From an uncultured Pseudomonadota bacterium (lineage in GTDB: Bacteria > Pseudomonadota > Gammaproteobacteria > Burkholderiales > Thiobacillaceae), in contig CAILNT010000114.1 in NCBI GenBank assembly GCA_903835655.1, positions 1-34,409 on the forward strand: 34,409 bases of DNA, given 5' to 3'. The notes under the pieces are model-generated. The model did not search any database and was not told where the DNA came from. It saw nothing but the letters and a program-made list of their open reading frames with translations. Every line of letters starts with the position of its first letter. Position 1 is the first letter of the stretch. This document shows, piece after piece, positions 15,247-23,468 of this stretch. The position numbers and the translations under genes were made by a program.

Positions 15247-15260
15247 TTGATCCACATCAA
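15247..15260. promoter_or_regulatory. Perfect FNR/DNR-type binding site
   Basis: TTGATCCACATCAA matches the consensus TTGAT-N4-ATCAA exactly. It is centred 95 bp before the start codon of the first diheme cytochrome gene on the plus strand. A TATGCT (15312-15317) could be the -10 box, which would put the FNR centre near -71, a class I activation position. The 264-bp gap between arsR and the cytochrome gene contains this site and the ArsR palindrome and nothing else I recognise. Confidence 0.6.
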
Positions 15261-15348
15261 GAGAGCGGGCGTGTACATCATTCGCCGATTCAAGTCCGGC
15301 CGACTCCTCGGTATGCTTTCAGGCCCGAAGTAATCCTCTGGAGACTCG

Positions 15349-15972
15349 ATGAGACACCGAAGCCTACAAGCCATCGCCGGACTGACCCTGTTCGCCGGTG
15401 GTATCGCGTTTTCCTCCGCAGCCGAGACGGTGAAGGGTGATCCCGCCAAGGCCGCGCCCATCGTCGAGCGCCTGTGCATGGCCTGCCATGGTCAGGATGG
15501 CAACAGCCTGGTCCCGAGTTTCCCCAAGCTCGCCGGTCAACGCCCCGAGTACCTGCTGCATGAAATGCAGGAATACAAGACCAAGCACCGCGACAACGAG
15601 ATGATGTCGCCCGTGGTGCTGGAGTTGTCCGCGGCCGACATGGCGAATCTGGCCGTCTATTTCGCCGCGCAGAAACCGGTGCCCGGAACCCCCACGGAGC
15701 CGGGTCTGCTGGCCTTGGGCAAAAAAATCTACCTGGAAGGCAATTCGGAATCCGGCCTGCCCTCCTGCGACGGCTGTCATGAAGAAAATGGCAACGGTTC
15801 GGCGAGATTCCCGCGCATCGCCGGCCAGAATCCCGAATACACGCTGGAGCAGTTCCACCTTTACGCCACCGGAAAGCGCAAGTTCGGGAAAAAAATAATG
15901 GTCACCGTCGCGGAACGGATCACCGAGCAGGAAGCCAAAGCCGTCGCCGAATACATCTCCAGCATGCCCTGA
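15349..15972 (+). CDS. Diheme cytochrome c4-type protein
   Basis: A periplasmic electron carrier of 207 aa. The signal peptide runs to about residue 25 (LQAIAGLTLFAGGIAFSSAA). Two class I cytochrome domains follow: CMACH at 43-47 and CDGCH at 140-144. Met residues at 85-86 (NEMMSPVV) and in KKIMVTV are candidate axial ligands. FPKLAGQRPEYLLHEMQEYK and FPRIAGQNPEYTLEQF are the cytochrome c4 repeats. A GGAG precedes the ATG. It sits 12 bp before a second diheme cytochrome gene. In this kind of organism a c4-type protein would carry electrons to a terminal oxidase or nitrogen-oxide reductase; the specific partner is unknown. Confidence 0.9.
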   Translation: MRHRSLQAIAGLTLFAGGIAFSSAAETVKGDPAKAAPIVERLCMACHGQDGNSLVPSFPKLAGQRPEYLLHEMQEYKTKHRDNEMMSPVVLELSAADMANLAVYFAAQKPVPGTPTEPGLLALGKKIYLEGNSESGLPSCDGCHEENGNGSARFPRIAGQNPEYTLEQFHLYATGKRKFGKKIMVTVAERITEQEAKAVAEYISSMP

Positions 15973-15984
15973 GGAACCACACCC

Positions 15985-16674
15985 ATGAAACCGACCCTGA
16001 TTTTTCTCGCGCTCGCCGGCATGGCCGGCCTGTCCGTGGCCGCGGAAACCGCACAGCCCCACGCCGCGGGCATCGAATCCAAAGGCTATCTCTGGAACAA
16101 GCCCAACAAGACCCTGACCCGTGCGCTCAAGCAGAAGGCGGACCCGGAAAAGGGCAAGATCGCCTACGAGGAATGCCGCGGTTGCCACAAGGCGGACGCT
16201 TCGGGCCGTCCCGACGCCGGCTATCCGCAGTTGGCCGGGCAGCACACCGAGGTGCTGATCAAGCAGATGCTCGATACCCGCTCCGGACGCCGCGACAATC
16301 CCAGGATGCATCCCTTCATCGAAGCCGATGCCATTCCCACCAAGAGCATTCCCGATGTCGCGGCCTATCTGCACGGACTGCCGGTTCCCGACACCAACCT
16401 CAAGGGCGCCGGCAAGAATCTGGAACACGGCAAGGCCCTGTATGACAAGGATTGCGGAAATTGCCACGGCGCTGCCGGTGAAGGCAATGGCAAGGAGTTC
16501 CACCCGAAGGTGGCGAGCCAGCATTATCCCTACCTCTACCGTGAATCGATGGACGTCCGCGACGGGATACGGCGCAACGCCGACACCAAGATGGTGAAGA
16601 TTCTGAAGTCCTATTCGGACGAGGATATCGCGGCCGTCAGCGACTACATGTCGCGCCTGCCACCGGTTCAGTAG
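15985..16674 (+). CDS. Diheme c-type cytochrome
   Basis: A 229-aa periplasmic protein with a signal peptide (residues 1 to about 20), an unusual linker (QPHAAGIESKGYLWNKPNK) and two heme motifs, CRGCH at 64-68 and CGNCH at 157-161. Met108 (NPRMHPF) and Met in TKMVKIL could be axial ligands. Domain one contains YPQLAGQHTEVLIKQMLD, related to the c4 pattern; domain two has VASQHYPYLYRESMDV. GAGGA lies 9 bases before the ATG. It is co-transcribed with the c4-type gene and the pair probably works in one chain. I do not know a specific gene name for it. Confidence 0.87.
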   Translation: MKPTLIFLALAGMAGLSVAAETAQPHAAGIESKGYLWNKPNKTLTRALKQKADPEKGKIAYEECRGCHKADASGRPDAGYPQLAGQHTEVLIKQMLDTRSGRRDNPRMHPFIEADAIPTKSIPDVAAYLHGLPVPDTNLKGAGKNLEHGKALYDKDCGNCHGAAGEGNGKEFHPKVASQHYPYLYRESMDVRDGIRRNADTKMVKILKSYSDEDIAAVSDYMSRLPPVQ

Positions 16675-16686
16675 GCGCCAGGCGCC

Positions 16687-16716
16687 GCGAGTCGCCGCTT
16701 ATTGCTTGCGGCTCGC
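16687..16716. terminator. Possible bidirectional hairpin between convergent genes
   Basis: Arms GCGAGTCGC (16687-16695) and GCGGCTCGC (16708-16716) can pair over 9 bp with one G-T pair. The hairpin lies 13 bp past the cytochrome stop and includes the fumarase stop codon. There is no T-run, so its strength as a terminator is doubtful. Confidence 0.25.
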
Positions 16717-18288
16717 GATCTTCATCCGCCAAATTCGCGGGCCGCTTGCGTGCACCGATTCGCCGCGGCTGTCGACCGCCACGGTCACCGGCATGTCGGC
16801 GACGATGAACTCATAGATCGCCTCCATGCCCAGTTCCGGGAAGGCCAGCACGCGCGCCGACCGGATCGCTTTCGACACCAGATAGGCGGCTCCACCCACG
16901 GCGATGCAGTAGACGCCGCCGTGCGCGCGGATGCTGGCGATCGCCTCTGCGCCTCGTTCCGACTTGCCCACCATGCCGATCAGGCCCACTCGATCGCCCA
17001 GCATCAGGTCGGTGAACTTGTCCATACGGCTGGCCGTGGTCGGCCCCGCGGGGCCGACCGCCTCGTCGCGCACCGCATCCACCGGGCCGACGTAGTAGAT
17101 GAAGCGGCCGCGAAAATCCAGGGGCAGTGGCTGGCCGCTCTGCACCAGTTCCTCCAGCCTCTTGTGCGCGGCGTCCCGGCCGGTGAGCAGCCGCCCGGAT
17201 AGCAGCAGTTGTTCCCCGGCGCGCCAGGCGGCGGTATCCGCCCGGGTCAGGGTGTCCAGGTCCACCCGCCGCGCCGAGGCGGGGCCGCTCCAGGCAACGA
17301 GTCGAGCGCCGGGCCGCTCCAAGCCCGGCTGGCCCTCCACGGGGGGAGGGCCCCACGCCAGTCCGGGGGCCGTCCACTCGGGCCAGAGCGACAGGGGGGG
17401 CGGTGTGAAACTGGCCGGGCCGCTGCCATCCAGGGTGAAATGGAGGTGGCGGGTGGCCGCGCAGTTGGGGATCAGCCCAACCGGCAGGCTGGCGGCGTGG
17501 GTCGGGTAGTCCAGGATCTTCACGTCCAGCACCGTGGTGAGGCCGCCCAGGCCCTGGGCGCCGATGCCCAGGGCATTCACCTTGTCCATCAGTTCCAGGC
17601 GCAGCTCCTCGATCCGGTTGCCGGGGCCGCGTGCGCGCAAAGCCTGGATGTCGATCGGCTGCATCAAGACCTGCTTCGCCAGCAGCATGGCTTTTTCTGG
17701 AGTGCCGCCTATGCCTAGCCCGAGGATGCCCGGCGGGCACCAGCCCGCACCCATCGCGGGGAGCTGTTCCAACACCCAATCGACGATGGAGTCGGAGGGA
17801 TTCAGGACCGTGAAATGCGCCTTGTTCTCCGAGCCGCCCCCCTTGGCCGCGAGGGTCACTTCCAGGAGATCGCCGGGCACCAGTTCGGTGTGGATCACCG
17901 CCGGGGTGTTGTCCCTGGTGTTCCGGCGCCGGCCCGCCGGGTCGTCCAGGATCGAGGCGCGCAGGGGATTGACCGGGTCCAGATAGGCGCGGCGCACGCC
18001 CTCGTTGATCATGTCCTCCAGGGACAGGTCGCCCTCCCAGCGCAGGCCCATGCCCACCTTGAGGAAAACCACCACCATGCCGGTATCCTGGCAGATGGGT
18101 CGCCGCCCTTCCGCACACAGCCGCGAGTTGATCAGGATCTGCGCCAGTGCATCCCTGGCGCCCGGCGATTCCTCGCGGTCGTAGGCCGCCTTCAAGGCCT
18201 GCACGAAATCTGGCGGGTGATAGATGGAAATGAACTGTAGCGCGTCGGCCACGCTCTGGATTAGGTCTTCCTGGCGGATGCTGGACAT
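16699..18288 (-). CDS. fumA: Fumarate hydratase class I (iron-sulfur)
   Basis: Fumarase of the TCA cycle, converting fumarate to L-malate with a [4Fe-4S] cluster. The single 529-aa chain has both the N-terminal catalytic domain (PICQDTGMVVVF, then GGGSENKAHF) and the C-terminal domain (DFRGRFIYYVGPVDAV; TTASRMDKFTDLML; YEFIVADMPVTVAVDSRGES). Cys66 (ICQDTG), Cys184 (WCPPGILG) and Cys276 (PNCAATRH) fit the three cluster ligands. Slightly shorter than E. coli FumA. AGGAG precedes the ATG at 5 bases. The gap to glgP upstream is 33 bp, so they may share a transcript. Confidence 0.92.
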   Translation of the reverse strand: MSSIRQEDLIQSVADALQFISIYHPPDFVQALKAAYDREESPGARDALAQILINSRLCAEGRRPICQDTGMVVVFLKVGMGLRWEGDLSLEDMINEGVRRAYLDPVNPLRASILDDPAGRRRNTRDNTPAVIHTELVPGDLLEVTLAAKGGGSENKAHFTVLNPSDSIVDWVLEQLPAMGAGWCPPGILGLGIGGTPEKAMLLAKQVLMQPIDIQALRARGPGNRIEELRLELMDKVNALGIGAQGLGGLTTVLDVKILDYPTHAASLPVGLIPNCAATRHLHFTLDGSGPASFTPPPLSLWPEWTAPGLAWGPPPVEGQPGLERPGARLVAWSGPASARRVDLDTLTRADTAAWRAGEQLLLSGRLLTGRDAAHKRLEELVQSGQPLPLDFRGRFIYYVGPVDAVRDEAVGPAGPTTASRMDKFTDLMLGDRVGLIGMVGKSERGAEAIASIRAHGGVYCIAVGGAAYLVSKAIRSARVLAFPELGMEAIYEFIVADMPVTVAVDSRGESVHASGPRIWRMKIASRKQ

Positions 18289-18321
18289 GGGGTCTCCTGT
18301 ACGTGTGGAGTGGGGCTAGGG

Positions 18322-20820
18322 CTACTCCGCCTGCATCTGGACCGTCACCGGCTGCACTTTCCAGATATCACGGCAATATTCCGCGATCGTCCGGTCCGAG
18401 GAGAACTTGCCCATGCGCGCCACGTTGAGGATGGACATGCGCGTCCAGTGGCCGACGTTGCCATAGGCGTGGCTGACCGCTTCCTGGCAGGCGATGTAGC
18501 TGTCGTAGTCGGCAAACAGCAGGTAGTCGTCCTGGCCCAGCAAATTGTCGATCAGCGGCCGGAACAGGTGGGGATCGCCGTGCGAGAACAGGCCGCTGCC
18601 GATCAGGTCGATGACCGCGCGCAGTGCCTCGTGGCGCTGATAAATCTCCCACGGCTTGTAGCCCTCCGCCTTGACGCGTGCCACCTCGGGAGCGGTGAGC
18701 CCGAAGAGGAAGAAATTCTCGGCGCCGACCTCCTCGCGGATTTCGACGTTGGCGCCGTCGAGGGTGCCGATGGTGAGCGCGCCGTTCATGGAGAACTTCA
18801 TGTTGCCGGTACCCGAGGCCTCGAGGCCGGCGGTGGAGATCTGTTCTGACAGGTCCGCCGCCGGGTAGATGTGGTGCGCGACCTTGACGTTGAAGTCGGG
18901 GATGAACACCACCTTGATGCGTCCGTCGACCTCGGGGTCGCGGTTCACCACCTCGGCCACGGCGTTGATCAGCTTGATGATCAGCTTGGCCAGGTAATAG
19001 CCGGGTGCAGCCTTGCCGCCGAAGATGAAGGTGCGCGGCTGGATCGTCACCCCCGGATCGCGCTTGATGCGGTTGTACAGGGTGAGGACGTGCAGCAGGT
19101 TGAGGTGCTGGCGCTTGTATTCATGGATGCGCTTGACCTGGATGTCGAACAGGCTGGACGGGTCGATGTGCACGCCCTGCCGCGCCTCGATCAATCTGCT
19201 CAGGCTCTGCTTGCGCTCCAGCTTGACCGCGCGCCAGCGCGCCTGGAAGCCGGCGTCGTCGGCGAACCGATCGAGCTCGCGCAGACGGCCCAGGTCCTTG
19301 CCCCAGCCGCTGCCCACGGTTTCGCTGAGCAGGTCGGACAGACCCGGGTTGGAGACCATGATGAAGCGGCGCGGCGTGACACCATTGGTCTTGTTCTGGA
19401 ATTTTTCCGGCCAGATGTCGTGGAAATCCTTCAGCACAGTATCGCCCAGCAGCTGCGTGTGCAGGGCTGCCACGCCGTTGACGGCATGGCAGCCGACGCA
19501 GGCCAGATTGGCCATGCGCACATACCTCGGGCCACTCTCGTCGATGATGGACAGGCGGGCGATGCGGTCCTGGTCGAAGGGGTAGCGCACCCGCATCTCG
19601 TCCATGAAGCGGCCGTTGATCCGATAGATGATCTCCAGGTGGCGCGGCAGCACGCTCTGGAACAGCGGCAGTTGCCATTTCTCCAGTGCCTCGGGCAGCA
19701 AAGTGTGGTTGGTGTAGGCGAAGGTCTGGCGGGTGACGTCCCAGGCGTGATCCCAGTCCATCTGGTGCACGTCGACCAGGAGGCGCATCAACTCTGCCGC
19801 GGCGATGGTCGGGTGGGTGTCGTTGAGCTGGGCCGCGTACTTTTCGTGGAAGCGGTCGAGCGGCTGCCCGGTGGTGAGGAAGATGCGCAACATGTCCTGT
19901 AGCGAGCAGGAGACGAAGAAATACTGTTGTAGCAGGCGCAGGCGCTTTCCGGTCTCCGCATCGTCATTGGGGTAGAGCACCTTGGAGATGGTCTCGGAAC
20001 GCACCTTGCGCATCACCGCGCCGACATAGTCGCCCTGGTTGAAGGCCTGGAAGTCGAAGGACTCGGCGGCCTCCGCCCCCCACAGGCGCAGCAGGTTCAC
20101 GGTATTGACGTCGTAGCCCAGGATAGGCGTGTCGTGCGCGACGCCGCGAAAGGCATCGTTCGTCACCCAGCGCACGCGCGCACGGCCCTGCGCGTCGTCG
20201 TACTGCTCGGTATGGCCGCCGATGCCGACCTCGTAGACGATGTTGGGGCGGCGCACTTCCCATGGGTTGCCATAGTGCAGCCAGGTGTCGGTGGTCTCGA
20301 CCTGCCAGCCATCGCGTATCACCTGGTCGAAGATGCCGTACTCGTAGCGGATGCCGTAACCCATGGCCGGAATCTGCAAGGTCGCCAGCGAATCCATGAA
20401 GCAGGCGGCCAGACGGCCGAGACCGCCATTGCCCAGGCCCGGCTCATCCTCGTGTTCGATGATGGTGTCGAGATCCAGATCGAGTTCCGCGAGGGCCAGG
20501 CGCACGTTCTCCCGGATGCCGAGATTATGCAGGTTGTTCGCCAGGTGGGGGCCGGGCAGATACTCGGCCGACAGGTAGCAGACGGTGCGGCTATTGTCCC
20601 TGGCATAGGTCTGCACCGTACTCACCCAGCGGCGCAGCACATGGTCGCGCAGGGTGTGCGAGAGTGCCTGGTAGTGGTCGTTGGGGGTGGCGACCTTGAG
20701 AAATCGTCCCTGGGTGTAAAAAAGATTGTCCAGAAAGGCACGTTTGAGCGCCGCAACCGATTGCCCGGTACGGATGTTCTCGAACATCTGGCCGGCTTCA
20801 TCCGGGCGCTTCTCGTGCAT
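18322..20820 (-). CDS. glgP: Glycogen phosphorylase
   Basis: A PLP enzyme that releases glucose-1-phosphate from glycogen. From ATG 20820 (AGGAG 7 bases upstream) the product is 832 aa; an ATG-less extension to 20841 has no such site. Family hallmarks are present along the chain: VCYLSAEYLPGPHLANNL, DEPGLGNGGLGRLAACFMDS, AAQLNDTHPTIAAAELMRL, KTNGVTPRRFI and the PLP-lysine motif EASGTGNMKFSMNG with Lys at about residue 675. Full length for the family. Position between a NamZ-like gene and fumA is not a standard glg cluster; no other glycogen gene is seen here. Confidence 0.95.
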   Translation of the reverse strand: MHEKRPDEAGQMFENIRTGQSVAALKRAFLDNLFYTQGRFLKVATPNDHYQALSHTLRDHVLRRWVSTVQTYARDNSRTVCYLSAEYLPGPHLANNLHNLGIRENVRLALAELDLDLDTIIEHEDEPGLGNGGLGRLAACFMDSLATLQIPAMGYGIRYEYGIFDQVIRDGWQVETTDTWLHYGNPWEVRRPNIVYEVGIGGHTEQYDDAQGRARVRWVTNDAFRGVAHDTPILGYDVNTVNLLRLWGAEAAESFDFQAFNQGDYVGAVMRKVRSETISKVLYPNDDAETGKRLRLLQQYFFVSCSLQDMLRIFLTTGQPLDRFHEKYAAQLNDTHPTIAAAELMRLLVDVHQMDWDHAWDVTRQTFAYTNHTLLPEALEKWQLPLFQSVLPRHLEIIYRINGRFMDEMRVRYPFDQDRIARLSIIDESGPRYVRMANLACVGCHAVNGVAALHTQLLGDTVLKDFHDIWPEKFQNKTNGVTPRRFIMVSNPGLSDLLSETVGSGWGKDLGRLRELDRFADDAGFQARWRAVKLERKQSLSRLIEARQGVHIDPSSLFDIQVKRIHEYKRQHLNLLHVLTLYNRIKRDPGVTIQPRTFIFGGKAAPGYYLAKLIIKLINAVAEVVNRDPEVDGRIKVVFIPDFNVKVAHHIYPAADLSEQISTAGLEASGTGNMKFSMNGALTIGTLDGANVEIREEVGAENFFLFGLTAPEVARVKAEGYKPWEIYQRHEALRAVIDLIGSGLFSHGDPHLFRPLIDNLLGQDDYLLFADYDSYIACQEAVSHAYGNVGHWTRMSILNVARMGKFSSDRTIAEYCRDIWKVQPVTVQMQAE

Positions 20821-20872
20821 GGCACTCTCCTGAGTCAACATTCGCGGCGGGATACCGCACTACCAGCCGCAG

Positions 20873-22111
20873 CTATGAACCGCTGGGGTTTTCGCTCGCA
20901 TAGAGCAGCCAATCCGCTCTCTCCTCCCGCCAGGCGGCCTCGTCGCGGTGGGCGAGTGTCTCCAGGTCGGCGGGGGTGGCCGCGGGATCATCCACCCATA
21001 GGCGCAGTTCCTCGCCACCGTTGATGAGGTCGATGGCGAGGCGTTCGTTTTCATATTCGTAGGGGAAATCACGCCACAGCGGGTAATCGGGGTGGAGTTG
21101 CCGCACGGCCTTGAAGACCAGGGCAAGCAGCCGCCAGGGGCGGAAGGCGGCATGGTCGTACTGGGTGCCCTCGACGTGGATCTGCACCCCGGCACAGAGT
21201 TGCCCCACATGTTTGTGGAAGGTCGGCTCGAACCAGCAGGCGCGCAGGGTGCAGCCTTGCAACCAGTGCGGTGCGAGCGCACGCATGCTGGCGATCAGGC
21301 TGCGCGCGTCCAGATCGGGCGCGCCGAACACTTCCAGGGGCCGCGTGGTGCCGCGCCCTTCCGACAGGGTGGTGCCTTCCAACAGCACGGTGCCGGGATA
21401 AGCGCGGGCCATCGAGAGGTTGGGCGCATTGGGGCTGGGATTCACCCAGACGCGTTCCCGCAAGGGCCAGCCGTAGCCGGGCGCGGCCTCGGGCACCCAG
21501 CCCCGCATCTCGATGACGCGATAGTCCACGTCGAGATTCAGTGTGTGGATGAACCAGTGCCCCAACTCCCCCAGGGTGAGCCCATGGCGCATGGGCAAGG
21601 GGCCGGCACCGACGAAGCTCTCCCAGCCAGGACGCAGGCTCAAGCCTTCCACCGGGCGGCCGGCGGGATTGGGCCGGTCCAGCACCCAGACGCTCTTGCC
21701 CGCGCCCGCAGCCGCTTCCAGGATGTAACGCAAGGTGGTGAGAAAGGTGTAGATGCGGCAGCCGAGATCCTGCATGTCCACCAGCAGCACGTCGAAGGTG
21801 TCCAGCATGGCCGCCGTGGGCCGGCGCACCGCTCCATAGAGGCTGAATACCGGGATGCCGTGGACGGGGTCCTGGAAGTCGGGCGACTCCATCATGTTGT
21901 CCTGCTTGTCACCGCGCAGGCCGTGCTGTGGGCCGAAGGCCGCGCTGAGCCGCAGATTCGGCAGTGCCGCCAGGGCGTCGAGGGCATGGGTCAGTTCGCC
22001 GGTCACCGAGGCGGGGTGCGCCAGGAGGGCTACGCGGCGGCCGCGCAGGTCCCGGCGCAAGGCGGGGTCGGTCAGCAAGCGCTCCAGTCCAAAAATAGGC
22101 CCGGGCCTCAT
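20873..22111 (-). CDS. namZ: DUF1343 protein, NamZ-like (exo-beta-N-acetylmuramidase family)
   Basis: A 412-aa protein of the DUF1343 family. The characterised member, Bacillus subtilis NamZ (YbbC), removes terminal MurNAc from peptidoglycan fragments. Diagnostic stretches are VALLAHPASVTGELTHALD, FGPQHGLRGDKQDNMMES, VDMQDLGCRIYTFLTTL, VLDRPNPAGRPVEG and LSEGRGTTRPLEVFGAP. No signal peptide is visible (MRPGPIFGLERLLTD), so action in the cytoplasm during cell-wall recycling is more likely than secretion. Its ATG overlaps the upstream DOMON-like gene by four bases. Enzyme activity in this protein is inferred from family only. Confidence 0.8.
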   Translation of the reverse strand: MRPGPIFGLERLLTDPALRRDLRGRRVALLAHPASVTGELTHALDALAALPNLRLSAAFGPQHGLRGDKQDNMMESPDFQDPVHGIPVFSLYGAVRRPTAAMLDTFDVLLVDMQDLGCRIYTFLTTLRYILEAAAGAGKSVWVLDRPNPAGRPVEGLSLRPGWESFVGAGPLPMRHGLTLGELGHWFIHTLNLDVDYRVIEMRGWVPEAAPGYGWPLRERVWVNPSPNAPNLSMARAYPGTVLLEGTTLSEGRGTTRPLEVFGAPDLDARSLIASMRALAPHWLQGCTLRACWFEPTFHKHVGQLCAGVQIHVEGTQYDHAAFRPWRLLALVFKAVRQLHPDYPLWRDFPYEYENERLAIDLINGGEELRLWVDDPAATPADLETLAHRDEAAWREERADWLLYASENPSGS

Positions 22112-22629
22112 GGGCGGTCGAGCTCCAGGGCGAAGCCAGCGGCATGGTGAAAATCGGGCCGACCGGGTGGGTGGGCCAAAGCCCAGTAAGAGAGGTCTCC
22201 CGCTTCCGACTCGACCACGGCGGACAGGCCCAGGCGCAGGCGCTTGCCCGGCGGCAGGTCGGCTGGCGACACCAGGACGCTCACCCGAAGGTCACCCGCC
22301 TCCGCGGATTCGATGCGCGGGGCGAGCGACGACGCCCGCGGCCCGCCCTGGCGATAGTCGGAGAAGGCATAAGCCTGCCAGGCCCCCGAGGGCGAGAAAT
22401 TGAATTCGCGATAGGCGGGGGCATCGCAACCCTGGACGAAAGCCTCGAAGCAGGTGTGGCGCCAGAGCCTGTCACTGCGTTCCCCGGCCCCGGTCTTCGG
22501 GATGCGCAAGCGTGCGAGGTCGGCGTCGAGGCGATAGTCGAGCAGCAGCGCGCCGACCGTGTCCCATCCCGCGCTGGCGCGGATGGAGCGTATCCACGGC
22601 GCCGGCTCATGGCAAAGCAGAGCGGCCAT
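22108..22629 (-). CDS. DOMON-like domain protein
   Basis: A 173-aa protein, mostly beta strands, with LWRHTCFEAFVQG, YREFNFSPSGAWQAYAFSDYR and SYWALAHPPGRPDFHHAAGF. These match a bacterial DOMON-like family that I know as 'DOMON-like domain-containing protein', often next to DUF1343 genes. DOMON domains bind heme or sugars in other contexts; this subfamily has no assigned activity. There is no signal peptide. Translation is coupled to the NamZ-like gene (ATGA overlap), so the two likely act together, perhaps on a sugar ligand. Confidence 0.75.
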   Translation of the reverse strand: MAALLCHEPAPWIRSIRASAGWDTVGALLLDYRLDADLARLRIPKTGAGERSDRLWRHTCFEAFVQGCDAPAYREFNFSPSGAWQAYAFSDYRQGGPRASSLAPRIESAEAGDLRVSVLVSPADLPPGKRLRLGLSAVVESEAGDLSYWALAHPPGRPDFHHAAGFALELDRP

Positions 22630-22632
22630 GGT

Positions 22633-23148
22633 TCAATCGAGTATGCCCGTGTAGAGCGCGTCTTCCTCGTTGGCGATGGCGCTCAGTACCCGCGCCAGGT
22701 CGCCTTGCATGCTGTGGGCGAGGGTATGCAGGTTCAGACGCACCACATTGACCTTGCCATCGGCACCCACGAATACCGTGGCGCGGCAGGGCAGGGGCGG
22801 AGCCTTGCCGCCGCTGGCCCGGACGACGAGCTCGCTGGCACCGACGGGACAAAGGTGGATGACTTTCATGGGCAAGGCCGCCTTGTTTCCGGCCTTGTTC
22901 ATTTCCGCCTGCATATCCACGACCTCGCCCAGTTTCCAGGCACGCTTCTGTGCGCCACCCCGAATCGCCGCGACCGTTTCCTCGAAGCCAAGACTGGATT
23001 TCCGCAGATCGTAGACGGTGGCCATCATCTGCATCTGCTGTGCCAGCATCGCCTGCTGCATCTTCAGCATCTGTTCTTTGCTGGGGGGGGCTTCAGCCAG
23101 GGCGGACAAGCTGCAACAGGCAAGCAGGAGCAACGCGATTTTTTTCAT
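22633..23148 (-). CDS. DUF302 protein, exported
   Basis: A 171-aa protein with a signal peptide (MKKIALLLLACCSLSALAEA) and a DUF302 domain: FEETVAAIRGGAQKRAWKLG, then VIHLCPVGASELVVRASGGK and LPCRATVFVGADGKVNVVRL. The LLAC at residues 8-11 resembles a weak lipobox. DUF302 proteins occur in many sulfur- and metal-related bacteria but no activity is established. AAGGA lies 8 bases before the ATG. It precedes the DOMON-like gene by 3 bp. Two conserved-looking Cys (in HLCP and PCRAT) may form a disulfide in the periplasm. Confidence 0.75.
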   Translation of the reverse strand: MKKIALLLLACCSLSALAEAPPSKEQMLKMQQAMLAQQMQMMATVYDLRKSSLGFEETVAAIRGGAQKRAWKLGEVVDMQAEMNKAGNKAALPMKVIHLCPVGASELVVRASGGKAPPLPCRATVFVGADGKVNVVRLNLHTLAHSMQGDLARVLSAIANEEDALYTGILD

Positions 23149-23169
23149 GGAGGGATTCCTTGACGTGAA

Positions 23170-23219
23170 CGCCGCTAGCGGCGCTCGAAACGCCCCTCGC
23201 CCGAGGGCGGGAGAGGGGC
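23170..23219. repeat. Two adjacent palindromes in an intergenic gap
   Basis: A perfect 14-bp palindrome CGCCGCTAGCGGCG (23170-23183) is followed by a GC-rich inverted repeat with arms GCCCCTC (23192-23198) and GAGGGGC (23213-23219), itself containing GCCC-GA-GGGC. The second resembles GC-rich dispersed repeats seen between proteobacterial genes. They lie in the 116-bp gap between the zf-CHCC gene and the DUF302 gene and could separate ilvE transcription from the downstream genes. Confidence 0.5.
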
Positions 23220-23264
23220 TGGAGGAGGACGGGCGGCAAGTGTTGGCGATACAGTGGTCGTCCG

Positions 23265-23468
23265 TCAGTGGTGCGGCAGCACGGACCCGTGTTGCAGGCG
23301 GTAGAGCGTGCCGCAGTATGGGCAGCGTGCCTCACCCGTCTCTTCTAGCCGGAGGTAGACGCGGGGATGGGCGTTCCAGAGTGCGTCCTTGGGCATCGGA
23401 CAGTGCAGCGGCAGGTCGCATGCTTCCACGACGTGCGCGGGGCGGCTCACGGGCGTTTCCTCAGACAT
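23265..23468 (-). CDS. zf-CHCC zinc-finger domain protein
   Basis: A 67-aa protein with the motif LHCPMPKDALWNAHPRVYL followed by ARCPYCGTLYRL, i.e. Cys, His and a CxxC that bind one zinc as in the zf-CHCC family (related to NDUFS6 of complex I). The rest of the body is short. Its start lies 8 bp inside ilvE, so the pair is translationally coupled, an arrangement I recall from other betaproteobacteria. A role in complex I assembly or iron-sulfur work is possible but unproven. Confidence 0.85.
   Translation of the reverse strand: MSEETPVSRPAHVVEACDLPLHCPMPKDALWNAHPRVYLRLEETGEARCPYCGTLYRLQHGSVLPHH

Noticed and set aside
18871-19902. 343-aa plus-strand open frame opposite glgP
   Set aside because: glgP is full-length with all catalytic motifs, so this antisense frame is not coding.
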